A stretch of 64,000 nucleotides of DNA from an uncultured Saprospiraceae bacterium (GCA_937959275.1 CALGLU010000091.1:1-64000); one strand, 5' to 3'; positions 8,436-17,258 are shown, counted from the first letter of the stretch. The notes: generated from the letters alone by a model not told the origin. A program made the numbers and translations.

Positions 8436-9965
8436 TCAATCCTCCCGAATCAATGCTGGCTTCAACTTTTTATTCATCTCTTCAAATCTTTGTTTAGCAG
8501 GCAGTAAGTCTGGTTTGTCTTTGTCAACGACATTATGGAGTGCTTTGCCTTGTATGACTAATGGTGCTTCGGACGTGGGCAGCCATTGAGCTAAATCAGT
8601 TTTTATGTTTTGGTATTCCGGCTGAGTGGCAAGATTATACCATTCATGCGGATCCGTTGAATGATTGTATAATTCTTCTGAGTTATCGAAATAGTGATTG
8701 TATCTCCACTGTCTTGTCCTGATGCTATGATTGCCTCTTCCCCAAGTGATCAAAGCAGGTGTTGTCTTTTGTAAGCTTGGATTTTTCAACCAGGGTACTA
8801 GTGATTCACCGACCACATAGCTTGGCTTGGTTAGTCCTGTCATTTCTGTAAGTGTCGGATAAATATCCAGTAACGAAACGGCTTCTTGACAATGACCTTG
8901 ATACTTGTGTCTTGGATCTATAATGATAAAGGGCACCTTAGTTGATTCTTCCCACAAAGAAAATTTTCTAAAACTGCGTTTTTCTCCTTGGTGATAGCCA
9001 TGGTCTGACCACAAGACGATGATCGTATTATCCTTGTAAGCGCTGTTGTCAAGTGCATCGATCACTAAGCCAATATTTGCGTCCGTCCAAGAGTTGCAAG
9101 CTAGATACGCACGATGCACTTTTTGCCATTTGTCATCTTGTCTGAATTTAAAATCGTCACTTAATTTAGCATTGCTCCGCGCAGGCCAGGGGCAATCCTC
9201 CAGATCATCAGCTTTGATCTGTGGAGGTGTGATTGGGTCTGGGTATAAGTCAAAATAGTCTTGAGGACATACAAAAGGTAAGTGGGGTTTGACAAAACCT
9301 AAGGCTAAGAAAAATGGTTGGTCATGATTTCTTTCTAAAACATCAACGCCGTATTCAGCAGTGTTGTAATCAGGATGGTGGCCTTTGGGAGATGTTGTCG
9401 GACAGAAGGCCATCTTTCTACCCTTACCAAATCCTGCATCATAATCGTAAATTAAATCGGGCAAAGCCTGTAAGGCTAATTCATTATTTTCTGTCCATTC
9501 TCTTTTGCCATTGTCCTTTATATAAGACCATTCTCGTCCGTGATGTATTTTACCAGAACCATACGTTGCATAGCCACTCTCTTTAAATAATTGAGGAATA
9601 CTTACGTATGTGTTTAACACAGCCGGCTCCATATTCATTTGATTGTAAAACGGGTACAAGCCAGATTGATGTGGTGGAACACCAAATAATAAGGCACTTC
9701 GACTAGGCCCACACGCAGGTGCTACACAATGTGCATTGGTGAAATTAATGCCTCGCTTTGCTAATTGATCCATATGCGGAGTGATCGCTTGTGGATGGCC
9801 ATCTAAAAACCCAACCCAATCATTCATGTCGTCAATAGCGATGAATAACACATTTGGTTTTTGGTCGATCTGATGAGTGCCAGAAATTGGATGTGAAGGA
9901 GTACATGAAATAATAGTACAAAGGGAGACTATGCAAAATAAGGATTTAATAAGTTGACGATTCAT
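8436..9965 (-). CDS. Lipoprotein sulfatase, iduronate-2-sulfatase-like
   Basis: 509-aa formylglycine sulfatase. KPNVLFIAIDDMNDW (metal Asp45/Asp46) and NAHCVAPACGPSRSALLFG (modifiable Cys85) match the iduronate-2-sulfatase/choline-sulfatase-like branch common in marine Bacteroidota and Planctomycetes. GSGKIHHG and VLWSDHGYHQGEKRSF provide further active-site residues. The N-terminus has a lipobox (TIISC, Cys21). It probably acts on sulfated polysaccharides or glycosaminoglycan-like material at the cell surface or in the periplasm; the exact ester cannot be told. It is the promoter-proximal gene of a two-sulfatase pair. SusC/SusD genes, typical of a complete polysaccharide utilization locus, are absent nearby. 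The divergent beta-helix protein at 10370 could be a functional partner, but that is only a guess. Confidence 0.9.
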   Translation of the reverse strand: MNRQLIKSLFCIVSLCTIISCTPSHPISGTHQIDQKPNVLFIAIDDMNDWVGFLDGHPQAITPHMDQLAKRGINFTNAHCVAPACGPSRSALLFGVPPHQSGLYPFYNQMNMEPAVLNTYVSIPQLFKESGYATYGSGKIHHGREWSYIKDNGKREWTENNELALQALPDLIYDYDAGFGKGRKMAFCPTTSPKGHHPDYNTAEYGVDVLERNHDQPFFLALGFVKPHLPFVCPQDYFDLYPDPITPPQIKADDLEDCPWPARSNAKLSDDFKFRQDDKWQKVHRAYLACNSWTDANIGLVIDALDNSAYKDNTIIVLWSDHGYHQGEKRSFRKFSLWEESTKVPFIIIDPRHKYQGHCQEAVSLLDIYPTLTEMTGLTKPSYVVGESLVPWLKNPSLQKTTPALITWGRGNHSIRTRQWRYNHYFDNSEELYNHSTDPHEWYNLATQPEYQNIKTDLAQWLPTSEAPLVIQGKALHNVVDKDKPDLLPAKQRFEEMNKKLKPALIRED

Positions 9966-9986
9966 TTTACGTTTTCTGATGTTTAT

Positions 9987-10236
9987 ATACCCAATGCACT
10001 TGAATTTGACTTATTTACTGCTGCCTATTTTTTCAAATTCTGCGTTACAAAGTCTCGTAATAGCACCACTACATGATACCCAACGAACTTGAATTTGAAC
10101 TATGTACTACTGCCTATTTTAACAACTTCTTCGTTGCAAAGCCTCGTATTAGCACCGTTATTCCTATGTATTGCGCCTTGATTTTGAAAAAAATATCCTC
10201 ATATTAAAAAGTTCAATCCCAAATGCGTTGGGTATA
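9987..10236. mobile_element. Palindromic repeat element with TATACCCAA ends, internal duplication
   Basis: The 9966-10369 gene-free stretch is mostly this element. It begins TATACCCAATGCACTTGAAT (9987). Its right end (10211-10236) is the inverted counterpart, reading TATACCCAACGCATTTGGG inward. Inside, an ~88-bp unit is directly repeated (9988-10075 and from 10076). Both copies share ACCCAA-GAATTTGA, CTGCCTATTTT, GTT-CAAAG-CTCGTA and TAGCACC blocks. There is no ORF. It looks like a non-autonomous mobile or MITE-like repeat that picked up a tandem duplication. Positions 10237-10369 hold only the leader of the next gene. Confidence 0.6.
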
Positions 10237-10369
10237 GTTTCTGCAGATGTCAGATTAAACATGAATCCTTAGCAAATAAAAATGAGGAGTTGTTTTAAAT
10301 GACAGTTTCAAAGAGACATATCTTGTATTTTAGGAATTCTTATTCACTTCTAAAATAGAGAAAAATCGA

Positions 10370-11716
10370 ATGGGTTGTACTACAGGAAAAAGAATTTTGC
10401 TATACATCATATTATTTACTTGCTTTGGCTACTCTACATTCGCAGCCACTTATCAAGTTGGTTCGACTCGAGTTTATCCCACGCCGCATGCGCTTTATCT
10501 AGCCAATGTACTAGACGATGGTGATGTCATTGAAATCGATGCAGAAGTTTATACTGGACAGGATGCGCTGGCTGCATGGACTCAAAATCAATTGGTGATT
10601 AGAGGTGTGGGCGGGCAAGCTCATCTTCAGGCGAACGGAGCATACATCTGGGGCAAAGCCATTTGGGTATTGGCTGGCGATGATATAACGGTAGAGAATA
10701 TCGAGTTTTCGGGTGCTGCAGTACCAGACCAAAATGGAGCTGGCATTCGCTTGGATGGGAATGGGATGACGATTAGGTATTGCTATTTTCATAATAATGA
10801 GAATGGTATATTGACAGCAGCTAGTAGTTCGGGAGATATATTAGTAGAACATACTGAGTTTGGATATAACGGGTTTGGAGGTGGACAAACACATAATATT
10901 TATGTCAATCAAACCAATAGTCTCACATTCAGATACAATTATTCTCATCATGCTAATATTGGTCATACATTAAAGTCTAGAGCAAGAGAAAATTACATCT
11001 ACTATAATCGGATCATGGATGAACAGACAGGCAACTCTAGTAGACTCATCGATATCTCAAATGGTGGATTTACAATTATCATGGGTAATCTCTTAATGCA
11101 AGGTGAGAATGCTGAAAATAACAACTTGATCGGTTATGGCTTAGAGGGCTTGAGTAATGCAAATTCAGAACTTCATGTCATTAACAATACCATGGTTAAT
11201 AAGCGTGTGGCCTCCTGTATTTTTGTAGCCATCCAATCAGGTACGCCGATTGCAAATATTCGAAATAATATCTTTGCAGGCAGCGGTACTTTGATTAGTG
11301 GGACAACTACGGCCATTTCCAATAACTATGTCAATCCAACTATATCAAGTCTTAACTTCATTAATGAAGCCAACTATAATTATGAATTATCGTCTAATTC
11401 GCCAGCAATAAATTATGGGACTGTACTACCGTCTGCAAACGGTACTTCGTTAACGCCTAATCAATATTATAATCATCCATTGGATTTTGGAGCAAGAGTT
11501 ATCTCAGATGCAGTTATCGATGCTGGCGCTTACGAATTTGGCAATAACGTGATCCCACCAATAAGCCCCAAAAGTGAAATCACGATTGAATTGGGAGACA
11601 TGACAATTGAAAGTTCGGATTATGGAGTCATCCTGACTGCTCCGAATGGCAACTGCTTTCGATTAAAAGTTGGGAATACTGGTGAGCTGATTACAGAAGC
11701 AGTGATCTGTCCATGA
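10370..11716 (+). CDS. Secreted right-handed parallel beta-helix protein
   Basis: 448-aa exported protein with a signal peptide (ILLYIILFTCFGYSTFA). Residues ~30-330 show the regular coil periodicity and Asn ladders of a parallel beta-helix (ITVENIEFSG, MTIRYCYFHNNENGILT, SLTFRYNYSHHANIG, LHVINNTMVN). Such folds occur in polysaccharide lyases of several families and in surface adhesins. HTLKSRARENYIYYNRI resembles the catalytic-groove strand of lyase-like members, but no catalytic set can be proven by eye. The last ~45 residues (GVILTAPNGNCFRLKVG) form a short C-terminal module that recurs at the ends of Saprospiria surface proteins. It is divergent from the sulfatase pair and separated by the repeat element. 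A role in polysaccharide binding or degradation is inferred. Confidence 0.75.
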   Translation: MGCTTGKRILLYIILFTCFGYSTFAATYQVGSTRVYPTPHALYLANVLDDGDVIEIDAEVYTGQDALAAWTQNQLVIRGVGGQAHLQANGAYIWGKAIWVLAGDDITVENIEFSGAAVPDQNGAGIRLDGNGMTIRYCYFHNNENGILTAASSSGDILVEHTEFGYNGFGGGQTHNIYVNQTNSLTFRYNYSHHANIGHTLKSRARENYIYYNRIMDEQTGNSSRLIDISNGGFTIIMGNLLMQGENAENNNLIGYGLEGLSNANSELHVINNTMVNKRVASCIFVAIQSGTPIANIRNNIFAGSGTLISGTTTAISNNYVNPTISSLNFINEANYNYELSSNSPAINYGTVLPSANGTSLTPNQYYNHPLDFGARVISDAVIDAGAYEFGNNVIPPISPKSEITIELGDMTIESSDYGVILTAPNGNCFRLKVGNTGELITEAVICP

Positions 11717-11918
11717 AAGGATTAGGAGAGAAGCACATAAGACTCGACTCATAAGCTAATGAAGCGTATACAAGGCAGATAAGTAAGAGGGTAGTCTAAA
11801 CAGAGCTCAATTGCTCTAATTAAATCTTGTCCATGATGTATGTCGTATAAACCTGTCCGAGCTCTGGGGAATTTATTCCAGACAATAATCTAAGTCTCGA
11901 ATGGGACTTACAGACCAT

Positions 11919-12320
11919 TCAATCCTCATCGAAATCAAAGTAGTCGAATTTGAATTCTTCAATTTCTCGTCGTTCCTTTTTAGTAGGTCGGCCTGCTCCA
12001 CGCTCTCTGCGCTCTGGTTGTGATTTACCGACATACCAGTTTTCATATTTACGCATCTCCTCCTCAGGTGTGAGGTTTTCATAACAGTCGACAGCGATTT
12101 TTGCACCGACTCTTTTTTCGATGAGTTTAAGAACTTTAAAATCAAAATTGAAACCACCCTTTTTCACTCTTACAGTCTGACCGACTTCGATAAGAGCGGA
12201 GGGCTTTAGTGTCGCTTCATTTATTTTAATTCTCCCTGCTTTACATGCAGTCGTTGAGATCGTGCGAGACTTAAATATTCTAACTGACCATAACCATTTG
12301 TCAACTCTAACCTTATCCAT
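11919..12320 (-). CDS. hslR: Hsp15-type S4-domain RNA-binding protein
   Basis: 133-aa S4-domain protein. The S4 motif is clear from residue 4: VRVDKWLWSVRIFKSRT, then CKAGRIKIN and KPSALIEVGQTVRVKKGG. A basic region (RRERGAGRPTKKERREIEE) and an acidic tail follow. The size and layout match Hsp15 (HslR), which binds stalled 50S subunits carrying a nascent chain and helps recycle them after heat shock. It is the last gene of a minus-strand group DUF58 - PPK2 - hslR, with 30 bp to PPK2. The linkage suggests a stress-related transcription unit, but no heat-shock promoter was recognised. Between 11717 and 11918 I see no gene. Confidence 0.88.
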   Translation of the reverse strand: MDKVRVDKWLWSVRIFKSRTISTTACKAGRIKINEATLKPSALIEVGQTVRVKKGGFNFDFKVLKLIEKRVGAKIAVDCYENLTPEEEMRKYENWYVGKSQPERRERGAGRPTKKERREIEEFKFDYFDFDED

Positions 12321-12350
12321 AAGTCGTATTCAATTTGAGTATGTGCTAGA

Positions 12351-13106
12351 TTAATCTGCTTGTTCTGGGAGAGCAGGGTATTCTAGATTCCATGATTCCA
12401 TCGTTTCTAATACGGTCTTAGCGACTAGGTAACTACGGTACCATCTTTTATCAACAGGGATGATATGCCATGGGATGACATTACATGTATTGAGGACATC
12501 TTCATAACATTCCATATAGCGATCCCAATGCTTACGCTCCTCCCAATCGCCATCATTGTGCTTGAAGTTTTTGTCCCGCTCATCTATTCGTTGTTGTAGT
12601 TCAATTTTTTGTTGATCATAGCTGAGATGCAGATAAAATTTTAATACGGTTGTATTGTTATCAGCTTGCAATAGGTTCTCCCAGTTATTGATGGCATCCA
12701 TACGCATAGCGACCCGGTCTTCATCAATCCATTGATGCACTCTCTGGATTAAGACATCTTCATAATGAGATCTGATAAAGATTTTTGATCTGCCTTTCTG
12801 AGGAGCAATCTTGTGACATCTCCATAAAAAGTCATGTGCAAACTCTTCTTCAGTTGGCTTTTTGAATGAATGTGCACTCATCACAGTGGGAAGGCAATCT
12901 TTAAACACGTCTCGGACTGCTCCATCTTTACCACTCGCATCCATCCCTTGAAAAACGACAAGGAGGCTATGCTTGCCGTCAGCTGCCATCATGGTATGAA
13001 GTTCCCCTATGCGCTCAGCATATTTTCTTGTGATCGATTTATATTCTCCTTTATCCAGATCTTCAGGTGGATAAGTGGGGATGTCAGAAAGTTTGATTTT
13101 TGCCAT
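12351..13106 (-). CDS. ppk2: Polyphosphate kinase 2 family protein
   Basis: 251-aa P-loop kinase of the PPK2 family, which transfers phosphate between polyphosphate and nucleoside mono- or diphosphates. The Walker A loop is FQGMDASGKDG (residues ~54-61). RSHYEDVLIQRVHQW is the Walker B/lid-associated segment, and KFYLHLSYDQQK with a basic RIDERDKNFKHN stretch forms the lid. Length and motifs place it among the short, single-domain PPK2s. Whether it prefers ADP, AMP or both (class I, II or III) cannot be told without alignment. The expected Asn before RSHYEDVL is Ile here. It is cytosolic. The gene sits 43 bp downstream of the DUF58 gene and 30 bp upstream of hslR. Confidence 0.88.
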   Translation of the reverse strand: MAKIKLSDIPTYPPEDLDKGEYKSITRKYAERIGELHTMMAADGKHSLLVVFQGMDASGKDGAVRDVFKDCLPTVMSAHSFKKPTEEEFAHDFLWRCHKIAPQKGRSKIFIRSHYEDVLIQRVHQWIDEDRVAMRMDAINNWENLLQADNNTTVLKFYLHLSYDQQKIELQQRIDERDKNFKHNDGDWEERKHWDRYMECYEDVLNTCNVIPWHIIPVDKRWYRSYLVAKTVLETMESWNLEYPALPEQAD

Positions 13107-13149
13107 GTGTGATTCGGTTTAATTTTATTTTGACAAGAAAAGTAGTCCT

Positions 13150-14076
13150 TTAAATCATTTTACTTCTCTTGACAAGATAGTTTTGCAAGATTTGATTAAA
13201 GCCCTGATTGATGTCTGCTTCGACATAATCGATTTTATATTGAAGGCATTTCTGCTTGAGGTCATTTTTCATGCCCACTAACTTTTCTTTATACATGTCC
13301 TGCACTTGATTGGGTTGTAATCTTAGTTCTTCGCCAGATTCCATATCAACGAATAAGTAGGGTCGATTTTCAAACTCAAAGTCAATTTCTAAAGATTTAT
13401 CAACAACATCAAACAGGATGACCTCGTGCTTGTTGTGCTTTAAGTGCTGTAACGCTGAGAAGAGATCTTCTTGGTCATCGCCGTGATCAAACATGTCGCT
13501 AAATATGATAACTAAGGATCGCTTGTGTATGGCGTCTGCTATTTGGTGAAGCGCTTTAGCCGCTGAGGTTGTCTTTTGTTTCTCTGTATCATTAATGAGC
13601 TTATCTAAATGAGTCAATGACAATTTGTAGTGTGATGTACTTGACTTACATTGAGATTGGATCCTGAGTTCAGAATCAAATATGCTGAGACCAAATGCAT
13701 CTCTCTGCTTCTTCAATAGATTCATTAAGCTAGCTGCAGCGACTGAAGAAAACTGTAGCTTATTGAAATTATGAGTTTTCTCATTAGCTTTTTCAGGAAA
13801 GTACATTGAAGACGAGCTATCAATGACAATCTGACAGCGAAGGTTCGTTTCTTCTTCAAACCGCTTAACAAACATTTTATTGGTTCGAGCATAGACCTTC
13901 CAGTCTATATTTTTAGTTGATTCTCCTTGATTGTATAGCCTGTGTTCAGCAAATTCTACGGAGAATCCATGAAACGGGCTTTTATGGAGTCCTATAATAA
14001 ACCCTTCTACGACCTGCTTCGCCAATAGATCAAGGTTGTTGATATTCTTTAAATTAAACTGGTCGAAAAAACTCAT
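13150..14076 (-). CDS. DUF58 / von Willebrand A-like protein
   Basis: 308-aa protein with the DUF58 signature (YNQGESTKNIDWKVYARTNK followed by VKRFEEE) leading into a von Willebrand factor A-like fold. The metal-site motif DSSSSMYF is at residues ~92-99, with a later SDMFDHGDDQ loop. In Bacteroidota such proteins usually sit beside a MoxR ATPase and Bat proteins and are implicated in complex assembly or stress tolerance. Here no MoxR or Bat gene is adjacent. No signal peptide or transmembrane span is present, so it is cytosolic. It is probably the first gene of a DUF58-ppk2-hslR unit, separated from trxA upstream by a strong terminator. The biochemical function is unknown. Confidence 0.85.
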   Translation of the reverse strand: MSFFDQFNLKNINNLDLLAKQVVEGFIIGLHKSPFHGFSVEFAEHRLYNQGESTKNIDWKVYARTNKMFVKRFEEETNLRCQIVIDSSSSMYFPEKANEKTHNFNKLQFSSVAAASLMNLLKKQRDAFGLSIFDSELRIQSQCKSSTSHYKLSLTHLDKLINDTEKQKTTSAAKALHQIADAIHKRSLVIIFSDMFDHGDDQEDLFSALQHLKHNKHEVILFDVVDKSLEIDFEFENRPYLFVDMESGEELRLQPNQVQDMYKEKLVGMKNDLKQKCLQYKIDYVEADINQGFNQILQNYLVKRSKMI

Positions 14077-14111
14077 TCCTCAAATTTACAATTCATATGC
14101 CTATACATAAC

Positions 14112-14146
14112 AAAAGCCTTTACTCATTTATTGAATAAAGGCTTTT
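14112..14146 (-). terminator. Terminator after trxA
   Basis: An 11-bp perfect stem (AAAAGCCTTTA / TAAAGGCTTTT) with a 13-nt loop lies 23 bp past the trxA stop. The terminal T-run suits minus-strand termination and would also work on the plus strand. Confidence 0.8.
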
Positions 14147-14169
14147 TAAATCATTAATCTCTTGGAATA

Positions 14170-14490
14170 TTAGACCAATAGACCCTCTAATTTACCTTGA
14201 AGGGCTGCTTTTGTGGCAGTACCGACATGTTTGTCGACGACTTCTCCATCTTTAATAAAGAGGATCGTCGGTATGCTGCGAACACCATACTTCATAGAAG
14301 TCTCTGGATTTTCGTCAACATTTACTTTACCAACTAGTGCCTTACCATCAAAGTCTTTTGCAAGATCTTCAATGATTGGGCCGATTAGCCTACATGGTCC
14401 ACACCATTCAGCCCAAAAGTCAACCACAGCAACGTTTCCGCCATCTAGAGCAGTTTCTTTAAAATTTTTATCTGTGAATTCAAATGCCAT
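14170..14490 (-). CDS. trxA: Thioredoxin
   Basis: 106-aa thioredoxin, a cytosolic disulfide reductase working with thioredoxin reductase and NADPH. The active site is FWAEWCGPCR (Cys30/Cys33). The cis-Pro strand GVRSIPTILFIKDG and the buried-Asp strand VAVVDFWAEW are present. The length is exactly that of classical TrxA, and there is no signal peptide. The gene is monocistronic, divergent from the DUF3810 gene and closed by the hairpin at 14112-14146. Confidence is very high for the family and high for the trxA name. Confidence 0.95.
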   Translation of the reverse strand: MAFEFTDKNFKETALDGGNVAVVDFWAEWCGPCRLIGPIIEDLAKDFDGKALVGKVNVDENPETSMKYGVRSIPTILFIKDGEVVDKHVGTATKAALQGKLEGLLV

Positions 14491-14611
14491 TTTTGTATAT
14501 TTTTTTTACCGTTATTGTAACATTGTATCTTTTGAAAAAGTTGCAAGGTATTAGATATTAATCTTTCCTTAGCAAAAAACCAACGATAAAAGATTTGCAT
14601 TTGTTTTATGT

Positions 14612-15712
14612 ATGAGTAATAAGTATCGCAAAAGAACGAGTATTCTTGTTTTGGGAGCCGCAATAACCTTGCTGTTAAGCAGATTCTTTGGTCAAGGATC
14701 TGATTTTATTGAGCAGTTTTACTACAGAGGTATTTTTCAAGCATTTCGGATTGGGTATGATTATACGTTTGGTTTGCTACCCATTCCAATGATTTATGTT
14801 TTTATCATCATCATTATTTATATACTTTATGTTTTGGTCAGGACATTTTTAAAAAAGGATCAGACTTGGCGTCATAGGTTGTTAGGAAGTGGGCACTTAG
14901 TTGTACAAACGATTTCTGCTTTGCTCATCATTTTCTATTGGTTTTGGGGCTTTAACTATAACCGAGTATCCATAGAGTCCCATCTTAATATGGACTATGC
15001 GGACATGGATACGACAGATTTACTCCAATTATATACAGAAACGAATGATAGGTTGATAGAACTAAGAACGCTTTTCTCACTTCAGGAAAAAATGAAAGCA
15101 ATCGAATCGAATCCCACTGCCTATGAAGATGAATGTCGACAAAGTCTAACAGCAGCACTCGATGCCATGAACTACCCGACAAATGGACGAGTCAGAATTA
15201 GACGGATTAGACCACAAGGTTCACTGCTTAGGATCAGCACTGCTGGAGTGTATTGGCCCTTTGTCTTTGAAGGACACATCGATCCTGGCCTGCATCCCAT
15301 GACCTGGCCATTCACGATGTCTCACGAGATGGGTCATGGCTATGGCTTTACCGATGAAGGCACCTGTAATTTTCTAGGTTGGCTTGCTTGTACAACTCAT
15401 GAAGATCCATTCATTCAGTATTCAGGTTGGATAGGATACTACAGATACTTATTGACGAATCTGAGGAGAAGTATTTCACCAAAACAGTATCAAGAGATTT
15501 ATAAGTCTATTCCTCAAGTGATTGTAGATGACTTAACAGAGATTAGAAAATATGCTATGCGCTATCCCGATGTCATGCCAGCCGTCAGGGATGTTGTCTA
15601 TGACAATTATTTAAAGACGCATGGCGTGAAGGGTGGCTTGATCAATTATAGTAAGATTATTAAGTTGGTGTATGCATTTGAAAAGCAAAAGCAAGAAGGA
15701 GTCGATAATTGA
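14612..15712 (+). CDS. DUF3810 membrane protein with HExxH zinc-peptidase motif
   Basis: 366-aa membrane protein of the DUF3810 family. Three hydrophobic spans lie within the first ~115 residues (ILVLGAAITLLLSRFF, LPIPMIYVFIIIIIYILYVL, VQTISALLIIFYWFWGFNY). A soluble domain follows, with a gluzincin-like motif SHEMGHGYGFTDEGTCNF (His238, Glu239, His242; a second Glu sits in the DEGTCNF segment). The family is uncharacterised; the motif argues for a membrane-anchored zinc peptidase facing the periplasm. ATG at 14612 is preferred because it runs straight into the first membrane span. It is divergent from trxA and followed immediately by simple tandem repeats. The substrate is unknown. Confidence 0.82.
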   Translation: MSNKYRKRTSILVLGAAITLLLSRFFGQGSDFIEQFYYRGIFQAFRIGYDYTFGLLPIPMIYVFIIIIIYILYVLVRTFLKKDQTWRHRLLGSGHLVVQTISALLIIFYWFWGFNYNRVSIESHLNMDYADMDTTDLLQLYTETNDRLIELRTLFSLQEKMKAIESNPTAYEDECRQSLTAALDAMNYPTNGRVRIRRIRPQGSLLRISTAGVYWPFVFEGHIDPGLHPMTWPFTMSHEMGHGYGFTDEGTCNFLGWLACTTHEDPFIQYSGWIGYYRYLLTNLRRSISPKQYQEIYKSIPQVIVDDLTEIRKYAMRYPDVMPAVRDVVYDNYLKTHGVKGGLINYSKIIKLVYAFEKQKQEGVDN

Positions 15713-15719
15713 TAGATTT

Positions 15720-15855
15720 TCAAAATAAAAATCAAAATAAAAATCAAAATAAAAAGCAATAGCAATAGCAATAGCAATTTTAATGTGAATAAATCAGACT
15801 CACTAGCACACTGTCCACTGTCCACTATCCAACTATCCACTATCAACTATCCACT
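15720..15855 (+). repeat. Composite simple tandem repeats after the DUF3810 stop codon
   Basis: Three blocks are present. TCAAAATAAAAA occurs three times (15720-15755). AGCAAT occurs four times (15755-15778). A degenerate seven-base series of TCCACTA/TCCACTG type covers about 15811-15855. The first begins 7 bp after the stop at 15712. The third shares its heptad (TAGTGGA on the other strand) with the repeat after acs at 54389. Confidence 0.8.
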
Positions 15856-15873
15856 AAAAATTCACGAGTATTG

Positions 15874-15881
15874 TATCTTTG
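15874..15881 (+). promoter_or_regulatory. -7 box for the arsC-like/hemF pair
   Basis: TATCTTTG is a perfect TAnnTTTG Bacteroidota -7 box, 40 bp upstream of the ATG at 15922. No convincing -33 TTG is seen. Confidence 0.55.
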
Positions 15882-15921
15882 CATAAAAGCCTGTAATTCT
15901 TAAATAATACACCACATCACA

Positions 15922-16275
15922 ATGAAGAAAATATATCACTTAAGTAACTGTGGCACCTGCCAGCGCATCATTCAAGAAGTAGGAGATACCTCTGATTTTG
16001 AGTCCATCAATATTAAGGAAAACAATATCTCGGAAAAAGATTTGGATTTTGCGGCGGAGCAGTTGGGTGGCTATGAAGCGGTGTTTAGCAAGCGAGCAAT
16101 GAAGTACAGATCAATGGGATTGAATGAGATGAGTCTAACAGAAGCCGACTATAAAAAATATATCCTTGAAGAATACACCTTTCTAAAACGGCCAGTCTTT
16201 ATCATTGGGGATAGAGCGTTTGCTGGTAATAGTAAGAAAGTTGTAGCAGCTATCAAAGAAGAGATCGGATCATGA
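15922..16275 (+). CDS. ArsC/Spx-family thioredoxin-fold protein
   Basis: 117-aa thioredoxin-fold protein of the arsenate reductase (ArsC)/Spx/YffB family. It has NCGTCQRI (Cys10/Cys13) at the N-terminus, KENNISEKDLDF in the helical insert and FLKRPVFIIGDRAFAGNS at the C-terminus. The CxxC arrangement differs from the single-Cys ArsC of plasmid arsenic operons, and no arsenic genes are nearby, so an arsenate reductase role is not supported by context. A redox or regulatory role is possible. The stop overlaps the hemF start (ATGA), implying co-translation, and a -7 box lies at 15874. It is cytosolic. The family is secure; the function is open. Confidence 0.82.
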   Translation: MKKIYHLSNCGTCQRIIQEVGDTSDFESINIKENNISEKDLDFAAEQLGGYEAVFSKRAMKYRSMGLNEMSLTEADYKKYILEEYTFLKRPVFIIGDRAFAGNSKKVVAAIKEEIGS

Positions 16276-17168
16276 GCCCAGCATCAACTGAAATCATTTC
16301 ATTTTTCAAAAGCTTGCAGGATGACATTTGTCAACAGATAGAAGCCATTGATCAAGGGCATTCCTTCCGTGAGGATAAGTGGGAGAGAGAAGGTGGCGGC
16401 GGCGGACGGACTCGGATTTTTAAGGGAGGCATCATTGAGAAGGGAGGTGTTAATTTCTCAGCAGTGTCAGGGGCAATGCCTGCGAAGATCGCGGCCTCAT
16501 TAGATCTACCGGAGAATGAGTTTTTAGCTACGGGCGTCTCTATTGTCCTACATCCGCACAATCCATTTGTACCTATTATCCATATGAATGTGCGCTATTT
16601 TGAAACCTCTGTTGGTAAATGGTGGTTTGGAGGCGGGATAGATTTGACTCCACATTATGTCATTGATAGAGATGCGCAGTTTTTTCATAGTATGCTCAAT
16701 TCTGCATGTGATAGGCATCATAGCAACTTCTATCCCAAGTTTAAGACGTGGGCTGATGATTATTTCTTCGTCAAGCACCGAGATGAAACAAGGGGAATTG
16801 GAGGGATATTTTTTGATCAATTAAAAGGGGAGGAGTCGGAGCGAATGGATCTGTTTGCCTTTGTCAAAGATGTCGGGAATCAGTTTATGCCCATCTATCA
16901 AGAATTGATTTCACGCAACAAAGACACCTCATTTACAGAGGATCATCAGCGTTGGCAGCGGCTGCGAAGAGGACGTTATGTTGAATTTAACTTGGTTTGG
17001 GATCGAGGAACAAAGTTTGGTTTGGATACGAATGGTCGTACTGAATCGATCTTGATGAGTTTGCCGCCATTGGCATCTTGGGAGTATGATGTTCAGGTAG
17101 AGAAGGGGTCTGAGGAGGAGAGGACCTTGAGTTCGTTGAAAAAGGGAGTAGATTGGCTTAAAGCTTAA
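16272..17168 (+). CDS. hemF: Oxygen-dependent coproporphyrinogen III oxidase
   Basis: 298-aa HemF enzyme. It oxidatively decarboxylates coproporphyrinogen III to protoporphyrinogen IX in heme synthesis, using O2. Signature stretches are EREGGGGGRTRIFKGG, GVNFSAVSGAMP, SIVLHPHNPFVPIIHMNVRYF, WWFGGGIDLTPHY, DYFFVKHRDETRGIGGIFFD and RRGRYVEFNLVWDRGTKFGL. All are intact and the length is full. Its presence indicates aerobic heme synthesis. It is translationally coupled to the preceding ArsC/Spx-like gene by an ATGA overlap. Downstream, at 21 kb, the window also carries ccmBCD for heme export to cytochrome c, though the two loci are not contiguous. Confidence 0.95.
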   Translation: MSPASTEIISFFKSLQDDICQQIEAIDQGHSFREDKWEREGGGGGRTRIFKGGIIEKGGVNFSAVSGAMPAKIAASLDLPENEFLATGVSIVLHPHNPFVPIIHMNVRYFETSVGKWWFGGGIDLTPHYVIDRDAQFFHSMLNSACDRHHSNFYPKFKTWADDYFFVKHRDETRGIGGIFFDQLKGEESERMDLFAFVKDVGNQFMPIYQELISRNKDTSFTEDHQRWQRLRRGRYVEFNLVWDRGTKFGLDTNGRTESILMSLPPLASWEYDVQVEKGSEEERTLSSLKKGVDWLKA

Positions 17169-17258
17169 GTTTAAAGTATGGTTATGTTAGTAGGAATAGC
17201 CAAGGTGTAGTTGCTTTTTCTGAAATTCAATTGTAACTTGAAGAAAAGCGTAGCTATC

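Noticed and set aside
12870-13112. Plus-strand ORF of 80 codons opposite ppk2
   Set aside because: It lies entirely antisense to a gene with clear PPK2 motifs and its product has no protein-like features; treated as a shadow.
15922-16275. Arsenate resistance gene
   Set aside because: No arsB, arsR or acr genes are nearby, the gene is coupled to hemF, and the Cys arrangement is CxxC; only the ArsC/Spx fold is supported.
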